Source of the DNA: Gamsiella multidivaricata
Lineage: Eukaryota > Mortierellomycota > Mortierellomycetes > Mortierellales > Mortierellaceae
DNA: 64,000 nucleotides
Reading direction: 5' to 3'
Assembly: GCF_025024155.1 (NCBI RefSeq)
Contig: NW_026251719.1
Coordinates: 1 to 64,000 of the forward strand
A program made the position numbers and the translations under genes. Below the pieces are notes generated by a model. That model saw only the letters and a program-made list of their open reading frames with translations. It was not told the DNA's origin and searched no databases. Below, in pieces: positions 11,045 through 22,991 of the stretch. Within the stretch, counting starts at the first letter, position 1. Each line of letters opens with the position of its first letter.

Positions 11045-11610
11045 GCACAACCCCCTTTTGAGAAGCAGCACAAACCTGTTGGCAAACCGTTTGGTGAACC
11101 AGCACAAACCTGTTGTTGAAGCAGCACGGACCTCTTGGCAAAGGGCACTAACTGCTTGTAAAAAGCAGCATAGCACATCGCAGAGTCTTCTTGTCTTTTG
11201 TCCATTCTCAATAAACTCTTCGTGCCACCTTTTTCCACTCAACACATGCAATTCTCCACCTCACACGTATTTTGCAATGGCCAGTCAGAACGAATATGAC
11301 AACGATTTCCCTTTGACGACGATGTCGACGATGTCGACGATGATTACCATGACGAGGACTGCACTAATGAAAGGCCCATGGACAAACACTTAATGGTCAA
11401 CGAGGACGAAGACGACAAAACTGATGGTTAAATTGCAGTGCAATACTTTACAATGGAAAGATGAGAGGAATAGTGGAGTCGATGAAGCAATATGAACCAG
11501 CATGTGCGCTGATTGTGCCTATGCTGCTTTTTGCAAGCGGTTAGTGCCCTTTGCCAAGAGGTCCGTGCTGGTTCGCCAACAGGTTTGTGCTGCTTCTTAA
11601 AGGGTTATGC
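11045..11610. mobile_element. Foldback-type inverted repeat A
   Basis: A left arm (11045-11177) and right arm (11514-11610) are inverted copies around a loop of about 335 bp. The best block is 29 bp without mismatch (11124-11152 against 11540-11568). The left arm is longer because it has an extra internal copy of a CAGCACAAACCTGTTG unit. Arms are built from variants of AGCAGCAC plus CCTGTTGGCAAA. No target-site duplication was found by eye. The loop encodes only a 39-codon frame starting at 11277 that is low in complexity. Built like foldback or long-TIR MITE elements; an old inverted duplication is the alternative. Confidence 0.6.
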
Positions 11611-11924
11611 CCCTTTTGCAAGCCAGCACATGCTGGGGAAAGCAAAAATTCGTACTCAGCTCAACTCTCTACTTAGTGCTGGACATCTAGTCGCGACATG
11701 AGACTTTTTGATTAGAAACGCCTATTCATTTTCAAGTACAACCGCTGAATCGAAGTTTAGATCATTAAAGTGCGCATTACCCTTCCTTCTACAAACCAAT
11801 GTTCGCCGTTTGTCAATATAACCTCTAGTTCAAAATTTTTTGAGCTCCAACATTTTCTACGTACAGTCGCGACTATACTACCAGCAACCCAAGATCTCAT
11901 CACTACATTTTTACAATCGTTGCC

Positions 11925-12521
11925 ATGGCTGAGAGCAGCAGCAGAACAAGCAATGGTGGAAAGGATAATGTGGCAACGTTGGGTGCATTACGAGTACACG
12001 GATTTTTCACGACTGCATCCGTCGAGAACTAGACCGTGGCCTCTTTCCTTGCATATTCAAAATCTACAGAGGACGCACTGGAGGAGGGCCACGAGAAATT
12101 CAGCAGGTGCCCTTCCATGATGGTTGACGTAGACGCTCAGGACCTTCCCAGCGGAGCATTGGATCGCGTGCAAAAACTGCTGATCGAGTCAAACTTTGAT
12201 GATTCGGTACCAATAAGTCCTGCAATCAATTTTCACGTCGCTAACAAACCTGCGGGATACATGACCAGGGTGCAGGTTTCTGACGAGGACAGGTTCGCGA
12301 CGGATATAGCAGAATTCCTTCTGTGCTTGGATACCCTTGTCAGTCTGCTCACCTTCAAGCAGCGGCTTCTCATGACCAAGGATCAACTGAAGAAGTGCAT
12401 CATCAGTCGGCGCGAGATCTGGAATAAGCGGAAGTTCGGTCCTCCCACGACCCCTCCCCATGAGTCGAAACTCCCTGTGCTGCCGCCTTCCTCTCAGCTC
12501 GCCAAAAGAACAAGACAGTGA
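11925..12521 (+). pseudogene. 199-codon frame interrupted by an in-frame TAG
   Basis: An ATG in good context (GCCATGG) at 11925 opens a frame that runs to the stop at 12519-12521, with one TAG at 12030-12032 (codon 36). Both parts have protein-like composition and the same frame, with no GT/AG pair that would remove the TAG neatly. The downstream part has no ATG until 12117, so any intact product would start there and be about 134 residues. It contains FDDSVPISPAINFHV and a basic, Leu-rich stretch LTFKQRLLMTKDQLKK. I recognise no family. A nonsense-disrupted gene is most likely; read-through or use of the internal ATG are alternatives. Confidence 0.4.
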
Positions 12522-14021
12522 ATCTTGTTCTGTAGATTTGGTATAGAGCACTGTCTTATACTCACAGTACATATGTATATATAGTTATTTTATGTTTATT
12601 CGATAGGATGTGCACTTGACAAGCAGGCGGCCTTGAGGCAAAGTGCTGTCTGTGCATGACGAACGGCCTTGGCCATTATAGAATGACACGAAGGGCAGGG
12701 GGACAGGGAGACAATGGATGTGGAATTGGTCCGTGCTTTTCACAGTCTCTACTTTTCCCATTGTTTCCACCTTTCAGGCGTTTTATTTAAAGAGATAAAA
12801 GTCGATACTGTTCCTTTTCTCCCCTCTTTGCATAGGCATCTGCCATTAAAATAAATCATCCAGTGGTTCAGTTCTTGCTACATCCCTTCCCTCTCCCTGC
12901 GTTGTAATCAGACCTGACAAGGCCCTCGGACTCGGCACAGATTCGAGCTCAGATACTAATACTATAGCGCTTCGAGCTACGTAAAATCAAATGTTTGCTA
13001 TCGCGCCGCCACGAGAAAACATGGATTTTATTGCCTATCCTCGGCTCTACTTTTACAGCGAGGAGCGTTCTCAGTGAGGTTCGCTATGCTAAGGAACGCT
13101 GAAATGAATACATTAACGAACCATCCTGGTCATGTTCATTTCGTGGGCGTTTTCAAAGTTTGCTCCGCAGCATGTAATACGTCTTTTTTTTTATGTTCTC
13201 TACACGATGGACTCTTTATTTAGGCACACAAGTCAGGGACATCCCATTGTATGAAACACACAGCCTAGCCTTTCTGCTAAAGCTCAAACGAATCAATATC
13301 TGTGCGTTAAGTTATACCCTCATGTATTGTCGTAAATAAATCCCTCCCCCCCCCAAAAAAAAAAAAAAAAAAAAAAAAAAAATCGCAACTCCATAACGTG
13401 TGCCAACTGACTCTTTACTCGTCTACCATCTCATCCTAAATCGCGAATAATTAGTTCCGCATCGCCGTATCCGCAGTGCCAGGGTCAATGGTACTGTGTC
13501 TAATTAGTAGGCCCGAAAATTCGCCATTATTCGGTTCATGGAATGAGTCTATAGCGCTCGGAGCCACGAATATTAATTGTTCATGGACGCATCCTGGAAA
13601 CTTTTATGGAGCTAAGACGTTGATATCGAACAGGTCCTCGTTCACACTATAATCGCGGTCAATGGAGCAAAGAACGCGCTCAAGGAGGCACCACCTATTA
13701 AAGCCATGCCTGGGCAGCGATACAGTGGATCCCCGCCATGGTCTTGTCAGATCCGATCCTGAAGCTGCTTGCGTATATAACGCAAGTTCCTGCATATATA
13801 AGGGGTCTCTTTACAATTTAAAAATGAGCCGCACGCTGGACGAGATCGTGTAGAGGTCCCTCGCGTAATGTCGGCACAGCCGCTGCCTGCCGTCTATGCC
13901 TCGTCGGTAAAAGAATTTAGACAGGGCGCGATGAGGAACAGGAGTGTCGATGGTGCTTGTAGTACACTATAACCCCCCCCAAAATAAAAAGCATGCAACT
14001 TTTTTTTCTTCTCTCATTTAT
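12522..14021. other. Intergenic region with a C9-A28 homopolymer
   Basis: No supported gene over 1.5 kb. Composition is mixed, with a run of nine C followed by 28 A at 13346-13382. Short frames near 13604-13853 overlap on both strands and are not convincing. Confidence 0.5.
13346..13382. repeat. C9 followed by A28
   Basis: Direct homopolymer junction. It is the longest A run of the window; similar A/T runs occur at 26009-26030, 33851-33875, 36963-36985, 54018-54044 and 58760-58785. Confidence 0.95.
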
Positions 14022-15623
14022 CTATAAAAACGACATGGTTATCACACGATTCTGCACCAGCCGCTCTGTCAACTGTTCGTTCAACTCCGTATCCAAAGTG
14101 AATGTCCGCGACGTGTTGCGCAAACATTTCCATGTCTCCAGCATCCAGTCCACCTCTTCCATCCCCATCTTCTGTCCAGGTGTGAACAGAAAACACTTCA
14201 TTCGTTTCAATGACCCCAGGATATCCAGTCCGGCACTCAGACGATGATCCATCTTGCGCAGTGCATACCGAGGCAGCGGCTGGGCCACATACCGGGTCAC
14301 GTCCAGTGTCTCCAAAAGCTTAAGCGCCGCCAGTTGACGATACACAGCACGTTGCCGTGCGTAGAACTCTGGGGTTTCGGGATCTGCAGCTCCGTCCATG
14401 TCGATGAACAGCCGCAGCGACCTGATCCGATGGCATCCCCAGGCCGGGGTCACCGCAATATCTTTAGCAACTTTGTGCGTGGAACCATCCTTCAGGGGAT
14501 TGTCACCACCACCGCCATCACTGCCAGTGCTGTAACCCTCGAACAGGTCGCCCACAAACACCTTCCCCGTAGAAAAGTCCTCGAGTCCTTCCATATCCAC
14601 CAACATTTGTCGGATCATCGGGCTCGACACATCCGAGCATGCATATAGATCCACCTTCCTGACTGTCCGGTAAAAAGACGACATCACCAACGCGTCAAAC
14701 GACAACGGTCCAAAACCCGTCTTCTTCAACATTAACTCCTCCATCGCCCTCGGCAGCGCCTGGAATAGCTCCACCAGCCGCACATCAAGAAACTCCTCGC
14801 CTAAAAAATCCATTCTCCGCAGCTGTGGCCAGGTTCCCTGGTGTACCTGCGCATTAAACATCTCGACCGCGAACTTGACCGGCCGTCCCGTATTTCGGTA
14901 TCTCCTCCAAAAGATCGATCTCAGGTCTGGACACAGTTTCATCAACGCAATCTGGCCCGACGGTTCCATCCCACGCACGCCATTCAACCGAAGGTTCTGT
15001 ATCCGGGTCAACCTTGCATTCTCCATCGGGTCATTGCCTCCAAGGTCAGCGCACGCCCAGTTTACAGGCAAATCCACCTCCTCGAGCTGTAGCTCCACCA
15101 GCCCCGTCGCTGCTGCAGCAGCCTCCAACACCGCCAAGAAGCCCTCCTTGGTGAGTGCGACCTCTTTCAGCATGAGCGTCCTTAGTCGCTGACAGGTCCC
15201 AATCGCACGAAATACCGGTGGACGAAGTGGCATCCAACCCCGTATCAAGAGCTCAATATGTTGCAGTGAATTTGCATTATTCCCGATCAAGGACTCGAGT
15301 TGCGCGGTCTGCCAATTGTGATGTGGTGCTGAACTGAGGGTAACTTTGAGAGACTCCAAGTGCGTACAATCCTTGAGGCGATAGTATGTACTGGGTACCC
15401 TGCGACCCCTGTAAACGATGGATCGGATAAGTCGGGAACGTGCCTGAAGCTGGTCGATAGGTGGACGTTGGTCGGTGTCGTTAATAGAAATATGGTGCCA
15501 GAGGAGTGGACTGAAAGAATCGTACCAGTCTTGCGAGACCAGACTGCAACGAACAAGATCCCCTCTGTGAAGGAAGCGGCCGATGTTGCTTCTGATTTCA
15601 TGCAGGTCGAGTGGATGGGTCAT
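14022..15623 (-). CDS. F-box protein with leucine-rich-like region
   Basis: A single-exon frame. From the ATG at 15623 the protein is 533 residues and starts MTHPLDLHEIRSNIGRFL, followed by CSLVSQDWYDSFSPLLWHHI, a typical fungal F-box (about residues 4-45). The remainder has spaced Leu-rich segments that look like degenerate leucine-rich repeats used for substrate recognition. F-box proteins bring targets to SCF ubiquitin ligases through Skp1; this role is inferred. An upstream in-frame ATG at 15707 would add 28 residues; I prefer 15623 because the F-box then starts close to the N-terminus, as is usual for this large fungal family. Substrate unknown. Confidence 0.8.
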   Translation of the reverse strand: MTHPLDLHEIRSNIGRFLHRGDLVRCSLVSQDWYDSFSPLLWHHISINDTDQRPPIDQLQARSRLIRSIVYRGRRVPSTYYRLKDCTHLESLKVTLSSAPHHNWQTAQLESLIGNNANSLQHIELLIRGWMPLRPPVFRAIGTCQRLRTLMLKEVALTKEGFLAVLEAAAAATGLVELQLEEVDLPVNWACADLGGNDPMENARLTRIQNLRLNGVRGMEPSGQIALMKLCPDLRSIFWRRYRNTGRPVKFAVEMFNAQVHQGTWPQLRRMDFLGEEFLDVRLVELFQALPRAMEELMLKKTGFGPLSFDALVMSSFYRTVRKVDLYACSDVSSPMIRQMLVDMEGLEDFSTGKVFVGDLFEGYSTGSDGGGGDNPLKDGSTHKVAKDIAVTPAWGCHRIRSLRLFIDMDGAADPETPEFYARQRAVYRQLAALKLLETLDVTRYVAQPLPRYALRKMDHRLSAGLDILGSLKRMKCFLFTPGQKMGMEEVDWMLETWKCLRNTSRTFTLDTELNEQLTERLVQNRVITMSFL

Positions 15624-16250
15624 GTCGAAGATGTTGCTGAAAAATTGATGAGTGATGAGACCGGTGGGTGGAGTGTGAGCTTTGTATGTGTAACATGGTT
15701 GATGCATTAGACGCAATCCAGGTACCACCGCAGCACGTACCTGTACGTGCTCCTAAATCAGCTTCGCCAAGCGGGTCGATTTTTTTTTTTTTTTTTTTTG
15801 GGCACTGAAGACCCCATGGCAGGGGTATATGTTCTAAAACGCAAAGGCTCTACATTCTGAAAGACAATGCGAAGGCATGAGTAGTTGTTTCATGCTTTAT
15901 AGCTATTAAAATGATACCGGTGCATATGCTATCCGGACTCTAAAATAGACCCATCCTCCCACCCATGGACTCCTCCTATGTCCGGTCTTCAAAAAAAAAA
16001 AAAAAAAACAAAGAACTCGCGTTTCTACTTGGTATTATACGCTTGACGCATCAACAATATATCTATCATAGCACAATGTAGAATAAGACAAGGAGTGAAA
16101 TGTTAGAAATAACCCTATTTCCAGATGTCCGAGATCCTCTCCAATGGAGATTGAAAGGCTACATATAACTCCATTCAGGAAAAAAAAATGATGCCATCCT
16201 GCAACAATAACATTCGTCCACACGCAATCACTGATGAAGCACCCAGTCCC

Positions 16251-17526
16251 TTACCCCTTCTTCGTGATCACTCCTCTGCACGTAATAAAGGTCGAGTACT
16301 TGAGCACAAAGTTCGGTCTTAATTCCTTCGCAGCCCTTGGCAAATAGGGCTTCAACAATCCTGCAAACGTCTCCTGAGGCAAGATATTCGTCGAATCACC
16401 ATGCGTCAACAGCTCAATGCCGTGTTCCTTCGCATAACTGATCAGATCCCTGGGCAACACACAGCAGTCCTGAAGATTGACCTGGTTCACCTCAGGTGCG
16501 ACCGCTCCGTGGCTCAGAGCAGCGTTTTTCAAGATCTCGAGCTGTTGTTTCGAGAACTCGGTCACGCCCAAACGGCCGATCCGACCGCCCTGACGCAATT
16601 CCGAAAGTCGCTTCCAGACAGGCAAGACAATCGTTTGCACCTCCTGTGTGAACGCTTCGACCTCGGACTCATCCAATCCATTCTCATCAAAGGTCTGGTT
16701 TGGCAGCGCAAGAATGAAGTGGTCCAGCTTGATGTCAGGGATTCCAAGCAAGGCTTCCAATTCTGAAATGGCGGTGTCCAAATGCTTAACCGATAATGGT
16801 GCTCCTATTCCTGAAGATGTGGACGATGGAAGATAGAACATCTTGACTATAATGCCAAATCCAGGAGGACAGGTTCAACGCGGTTAGATCCCTGACATGG
16901 CGCCCAACACGGCGACGAGTTTATACAACAATTGATTCGGGTCAGAAACTGAACATGCCTGTGATTTCGTACGAGGAACGGTCGCCCTCCAGAGATTCAA
17001 CGCTAGTCTCGTCCGTAATAGTGATAGTGTTATCTTTGATCTGCGCAGACTCCAGGGAGTAAAGCAATGTCTCCTGCAGGGCTGAAACCAACTAGGGGAG
17101 AAAGTACAAAGAGTAGCGTTAAATGGTATGGTCATGCATACATCACATATTCTATCCAAGATGTACACTGCTCAACGCCCGCACAGAGCATCCTTCCCTC
17201 TCCGCAGCATACAGACACATGCAGTATGCTGATCCGTCCGCTTTAATATATTATATATTTTTTTTTTCGTTCATGATCCATATTCAATTGATCATTACCT
17301 CCTGGTTCGACTTTTTGAGGTTGGTGGTCAACTGACCTGTGGTGCCGGTACGCATGGTGTTCCCGGTATAGAGCGTCAAGTGTGAGAAGTGATCGTTGGC
17401 GAACGATACGGATGTTCCTGCTACAGATGCAGACTTGCTGATACTTGATCCGTCCACGACCTTGACACGTGCTTGGCCGTTGCCGTTCGTAGTCGACTCG
17501 CGGAATTCGGAAGTGAGGGCGGTCAT
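16251..17526 (-). CDS. Glutamate-cysteine ligase regulatory (modifier) subunit
   Basis: Exons: 17526-17299, 17091-16950, 16846-16251; 321 residues. The family is an aldo-keto-reductase-fold protein that binds the catalytic subunit and raises its affinity for glutamate, setting the rate of glutathione synthesis in the cytosol. Recognisable blocks: LDTAISELEALLGI and LDHFILALP (about 160-185), GRIGRLGVTEFSKQQLEIL, then VNQVNLQDCCVLPRDLISYA and IELLTHGD (about 245-285), the most conserved part of the family, and a C-terminal VITKKG. The second intron uses GTTTCT as donor, weaker than others here, chosen because it restores phase before KMFYLP. A CT-rich leader with a long CTCT run lies upstream at about 17580-17625. 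Confidence 0.85.
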
Positions 17527-18209
17527 AGTTGATGAAAGTGTGAGGTCGGAATGAGAGAAAAAAAAGAGGGATGAATGTATGTGTGTGAGTGAGGGAGAGA
17601 AAGAGAAAGAGAGAGAAAGAGAGAGTTGGGAGTGTACACAACAGCGAAAAAGAAAAGAACGCTCGTTCGGTTTAAAGTTTCGGGATGGCAGAAAAGAAAA
17701 AAAAAAAAAGCAATCAAATCAGATCAGATTGAGAGGCGGGTGGAATGAGTGGAATGGGGAACGAGAAAAGCGAAAGCGTTTTATCAGTTAAACAGCAGCA
17801 AACAGAAGAACGTAGCGTGGGAGAGGTATCGAGCTTAGTAATTCCAGGTAATTATTAATACGCCGACTAGAGCTCACAGAAGAAAAAACGAGGCAGGGGG
17901 TTGCATAGCAAGGGGAGACAGACCCGCATGTCAAAGGAAAAGTAATAAGGTGGAGATTGTCCTTCCCATTTATATCTCGTCGCTGGTATTCCCACCGGCA
18001 ATGCAACAGATCCTCCGCTGTTGCCTGAAATGCACTTTGGTATGCGTTGCTGTCTGGAGTAAGGCATTAGGTCCGTGTAGACATGGGATTATCTATAGTA
18101 AATGATGCTCCAAGGTCTGCACATTCAGCTGGCTTTTTCTTTCTATTTTTATTTTTTTCTCTGTTTGGGGTTGAGGTCCATTAAGATGATGATGGTAAAT
18201 AGCGATCCT

Positions 18210-19304
18210 CTAATCCGAAGCGCGGATATTCCTGAGCACATCGTTCTCGTTCTCGTCCTCGTCATCTGAAATCACCAATTCACGCTCGAACAGAGCAATG
18301 TCCACGTCCACGTCACCCTCCTCCATGAATGTAGCATCCGACTTGGCCAAGCTGTGGTCGCGCTCGAACAACTGACGTCCTGTAGGCTTCAGCGCCTTCG
18401 GGTCCTCCTTCTTCAGGCCCTTCTCGATCCGCTCCTTCTCTGCCATCTCTGCATCAAACGCCGTCTTCCACTTCATGAACACCTCCACTGTGACTTTCGT
18501 GCCTGCTCTTTTCCTTTCTTCCTCCTCCATTTCCCGCTGTAGTTGTTCGTGCTCCTCCTTCTCTCGCCTGGCCATGTTGACCTGGATAATTTCCGTGAGC
18601 GCGTCCTTGGCAGTTGAAGCCATCGAGAACACCATGCCCATACCTATTGCCTCCTCAGCCTATATGATAATAAAAACGCGGTGAATACCCATTAGAGTCG
18701 GAAGATCAGGACGAACAATTGCTTCCTGTACACCGATTCATTAAAAAGGCACATCCAGGATCCTCCTCCTTTCCTTCTATTGGCGACGAGTGTAGCGACT
18801 TACAGATTCAGTGACCTTCTTCATGATGGTGTCGAAATCCTCCTGCTCCAGCTCTCCTTCCTCAAAATCCAGTGAAAACTCGGGCAACGAGTCGGGGTAT
18901 GTTTCTGTGTATTTGACATGCAGCTTGAGCGTGTCTACGCGGTTCAATTGCACACAAATGAATATCGACGTTAGGTTCCTGCGATCTAATAGGATGTAAA
19001 CATGGAGATCCTTGTTTCTCCCATGTATTGGTCCACAAATAGCTGTCGCTTACATGTATCATCGCCGTCCTGCTCGTCCGGCACAATCAGAATCGTAAAC
19101 TCGCCAGGATCGCTGGAGATCTCCTCATATTCATCGGGGTAGATGGACTGGAGCGCTTCCAACTCATTCGCTTGCTCTTCCTTGTAATCTATTTTCCGTT
19201 ACGTGACAACATGTCGGTAAATAACTGTTGTTCTTTGTGTACTCGCTTCCAGCGCTGTCCATGCGGCCTTCCTGTTGTGTTCTTGAAGACGCCGTACCTG
19301 TCAT
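18210..19304 (-). CDS. RWD-domain protein, RWDD1/Gir2 family
   Basis: Exons: 19304-19298, 19188-19054, 18934-18804, 18659-18210; 240 residues. The first exon is only 7 nt and supplies MT plus one base of the third codon; joined it gives MTDYKEEQANELEALQSIYP, the characteristic RWDD1 start, which strongly supports this model. The RWD domain covers about residues 1-110 (YPDEY and YPDSLPEFSLDF motifs). The C-terminal half is highly charged (long Glu/Lys/Arg helix, then an acidic tail ISDDEDENEND). In yeast, Gir2 binds Gcn1 and the Rbg2/DRG-type GTPase, linking ribosomes to the general amino-acid control response; the same role is inferred here. Confidence 0.88.
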
Positions 19305-19545
19305 TGTGGTCAAGGTCCTGTGTCTATTCAAAGAAGAAGGGGCAAACCAAAAACACCCTTCTCCATCAGATCCAGTGAACAAGCCACCCTTAGGAAAACT
19401 CGTCCTGAAAACTTGCAGTTGAGGTCCAAAGACTCCAGAAGACCCCCCCACATCATAAATGATAGGTATGTAGTGAGTAAAGTTTTTATTTTAGATGCAA
19501 GTTGGATAAAGAGGCAAACGCGTTCTACGTTCAAAAGGTCTCTGT

Positions 19546-21864
19546 TTAAGCGGTCTTGTCATAGGCAGAATCGTGCACCTTCTGGGCACGACCCGAGGGA
19601 TCGGCAGGGCATCCCCAGTCGCCTCTTGGGATCCATCTGACAACGGACTCTGTGCACGCCTCCTCAGGGAACCACTGCTCAAACAGCTCGCGGTAACGAT
19701 ACGCCTCCTTGGTCTGGGGTGTATCCTTGGGCCAGCGCTCAGAAGCCTTGGCAAAGGCCTCGTCAGAGACCTTGGCCGAGGCAGTGTCCTTCAACGAATC
19801 AATCCAGCTGTAACCAACTCCGTCCGAGAACTGCTCCTTCTGGCGCCAAAGAATTGAATCGGGCAAGTAGGGCTGGGCGTTGGGGTCATCTGAGGTATCG
19901 AAGGCCTTGCGGAGAATGTACTTCTCCATCTTACCCTCACTCTTGATTGACATCTTGGCTTGGGGATCGACGTTCATGGCGACCTCCAAGAAAGCCTTGT
20001 CCAGGAAGGGCACACGAGCCTCAACACCCCATGCCATCGTCGACTTGTTGGCACGCAGGCAGTCGGCATAGTGCAGGTTCTTCACACGGGTCACGGTCTC
20101 GGTGTGGAGCTCGGCAGCGCTGGGGGCAGCGTGGAAGTAGAGGTAACCACCAAAGATCTCGTCGGCTCCTTCTCCAGACAAAACCATCTTAACGCCCATA
20201 GCCTTGATCCTCCTGCTCAGGAGATACATGGGTGTAGATGCACGGATGGTGGTAACATCGTACGTCTCCAAGTGATAGATGACATCGGCAACAGCATCTA
20301 AACCCTCCTGAACGGTAAATGTGTACTCGTGGTGGACGGTCTTCAAGTAATCGGCAGCAACGCGAGCAGCGGCCAAATCGGGGGATCCCTCCAAACCGAT
20401 CGAGAAGGAGTGAAGTCTTGGCCATGACGCAGCAGCGCTCTCATCAACATCATCTCCATCTTGGTTCAAATGTGTCTTTCCGTCAAGCATCTTCTGAGTC
20501 TCTCTTGCTGCGATCGAGGCAATCAAACTGGAGTCGAGACCTCCGGAAAGCAAGACACCGTAGGGGACCTCAGACATCAATCTCTTGCGGACGGCCTTCT
20601 CCAATGACTCGCGAATCAGCTGGTAATCCACAGGTGAGTCGGGGATCTTCTCACCATCCCACCAAGTGGGCTCGAAATACCGTGTCGTCTCGCCGGTTTC
20701 AGAGTCGAAAATGTGACCAGGAGGGAAAGCAATAATGCGGTCGCACTCCTCGTTCAAGGACTTGAGTTCAGAGGCAAAATAGAAGGCTCCGGGATATTTG
20801 CTGTTCCATCCCTGATACAAAGTGGTGATACCGATGGGGTCACGAGCAGCCAAGATCCTGTTCTTCTTTGTGTCGAGGAGGACCCAAGAAAACATGCCGT
20901 CGAGGTGTTTTACGACATCAGCGCCAATTTGCTTATACTGGAGAATATTTTGATATATAAAGAAAAAAAAAAGCGAGCGAGCGAGCGAGCAAGCGTACAG
21001 CATTAATATCTTGTCACCAAAAGATGGTTTCTTTGGATTACTATCGTCGATAGCAGGACCTGCAAAGAGACTTACGAGATGGAGAATGACTTCGCAGTCA
21101 GACTGGGTCTTGAAGTGTGTGTCAGCGGGGCACATCTTGCGGAGGGCCTTGTGGTTGTAGATCTCTCCGTTGACAGAGAGAATCAAGGACTCGTCGTCGT
21201 TGGTCAAGGGCTGGGCACCAGAGTCTGTTTGGTATCACGGAACGGAACAAAGAGATCGGTTAGATTTAGCTTCCCGCTGTTCTTGTCATACCGAATAGTC
21301 GAAATATAGAATCCATTATGGTTTGTAGAGAAAACGGAACGAGTCATCGAATGCCAAGTTTGCTGCTCTCGTCCTTGGATGTGGTCGATGAAATTCTCCG
21401 ATAACAGAGTTTTTAACGGCCCTGTTCCTTTTTTTTTTTTTTTTTTCATACGACCAAAAAATGAAATAAAATCTCGAGTGACTCACCAACACCAACGATG
21501 GCCAGACGCTCGTGGCAAAGAATGTGGTTACCGGCAACAACGCATCCACCCCAGTCGGGACCACGATGTCTAAGCCTAGCAGACCAAGCAGAAAAGCAAA
21601 CCAAACGAGTCAGTAAACAGGGTCAGCTTAGACGCCACCGATATGAATTTCGGCTTTCTCTGTTTGCCCCTTTCACAGATCAGATCGAGAATTGATTTAT
21701 TCCTCGGCTGCTGTACACCATGGCTTCCTTTATAGACGCCACCAAATAGAACAAGCATGACTTGATTATCCAATCGCGACTTACTTCTTGGAGAGGATGA
21801 GGGCGCGCTGACGGAAGTTGTCAGCACCGCCAGGCAGGTTAAAGGCACCAAAAATACCGCACAT
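19546..21864 (-). CDS. Asparagine synthetase (glutamine-hydrolysing)
   Basis: Exons: 21864-21785, 21575-21487, 21224-21076, 20937-19546; 569 residues. Makes asparagine from aspartate, glutamine and ATP in the cytosol. The N-terminus [10 protein letters not shown] gives the nucleophilic Cys2 of the class-II glutaminase; LRHRGPDW and [11 protein letters not shown] follow. The synthetase half has the PP-loop [10 protein letters not shown] (about residue 245), [16 protein letters not shown] and [13 protein letters not shown]. Full length for the eukaryotic family. Intron 3 (20938-21075) is 138 bp, divisible by three and free of in-frame stops, so its retention would add 46 residues rather than truncate the protein. 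Upstream is a CT-rich leader (about 21890-22080). Confidence 0.95.
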
Positions 21865-22750
21865 GGCTGATTAGAAGATCAAATACGAAAAGAGAGGGGT
21901 GAAGAGTATGGGCGGGGGGGTATTCAAGGCGTTTTAAGGAAGGAGACGAAGCGAATGAGTCCGACCGGGTGGAGGGGAAGGAGAAGGAGAGGGTAGTAAA
22001 AGAAAGAGGCTGAATGGAAAAGTGGAAGATAGAAAAAGAAAGGGAGTCAGAGGGAAGACCCTTTTTAAAGAAATCGCCTTCCATGTGCCTCATCCCGATA
22101 AGCGGTGCAGCATTACCGATAATTCGATGACTACCGCCTTTTCCTTATTTTATGATTTTGCTTCGGTGTCTGACTGATCAGGGAGATCAAAAACCTTGTT
22201 CGGCCAATCGCCGTTTTGGACCAAGGACACTCGGAAAAGGTCCTCGTCGCTCCAGCACTCACTGGGGACCACCACTACCCGCAAACCAACAATCCGCAAA
22301 TAGACTGACTACCCACATCCACACAACACCCATGTATTTTTTTTTCTCAGAGGGTTGCCATTGTCCATTCAACCCCCTTGCTTGTAAGGTGCCAGGAAGG
22401 AGGGGAAAGAGGATCCAAATCTGTGATGACTCGCAGTGTTTGTGAGACGAAGGAGTAATCAATTGATCATAACCCTCTTGTAACCTGAATTTTGCCCCGC
22501 CTCTCACCTGTCTGCATCTTCTCAGCCCGCCTACAGTAAGATCGAGTCATCGCGAAACCGAGGAGTACAGAAAAAGCAATTAAAAAAAAAAAACGCCTCA
22601 GCCTAGCGACACGCCGTATTTTTTTTTGTGTTCCGTTCCGTGAAGGAACAGAACATCGGCGTCGTCTTATCTACCAACACCTGTCTGATGGTGAGCCAAT
22701 AACATGTGCACGACCGAGTCCAGTTGGTTAAGTACCCACGGGTCGGGTCC

Positions 22751-22770
22751 GGGGGGGGGGGGGGGGGGGG
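22751..22770. repeat. Uninterrupted run of 20 G
   Basis: A G20 homopolymer in the intergenic region 3' of the acyltransferase gene and 5' of the asparagine synthetase gene. Able in principle to form G-quadruplexes; equally a likely place for sequencing-length error. Confidence 0.9.
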
Positions 22771-22991
22771 CATTGTCGCCATTTGCAACGTCTCTTCGTC
22801 ATTGCCTGCATTCACAACGTATCTCCGATCGTCAACATTCTTCTTTTCGACTTTCGACAGAAAGCACAGCGGAGCAACTAAAATCAACAGCCATGTTCCA
22901 TACAAGCGTATTTAATAAATATAGTGCGCGTCTAAAAAATGAAGCACAAATCTGCACCTCAATTTCCATTCATGCTTCCTGCCCCTCATCT

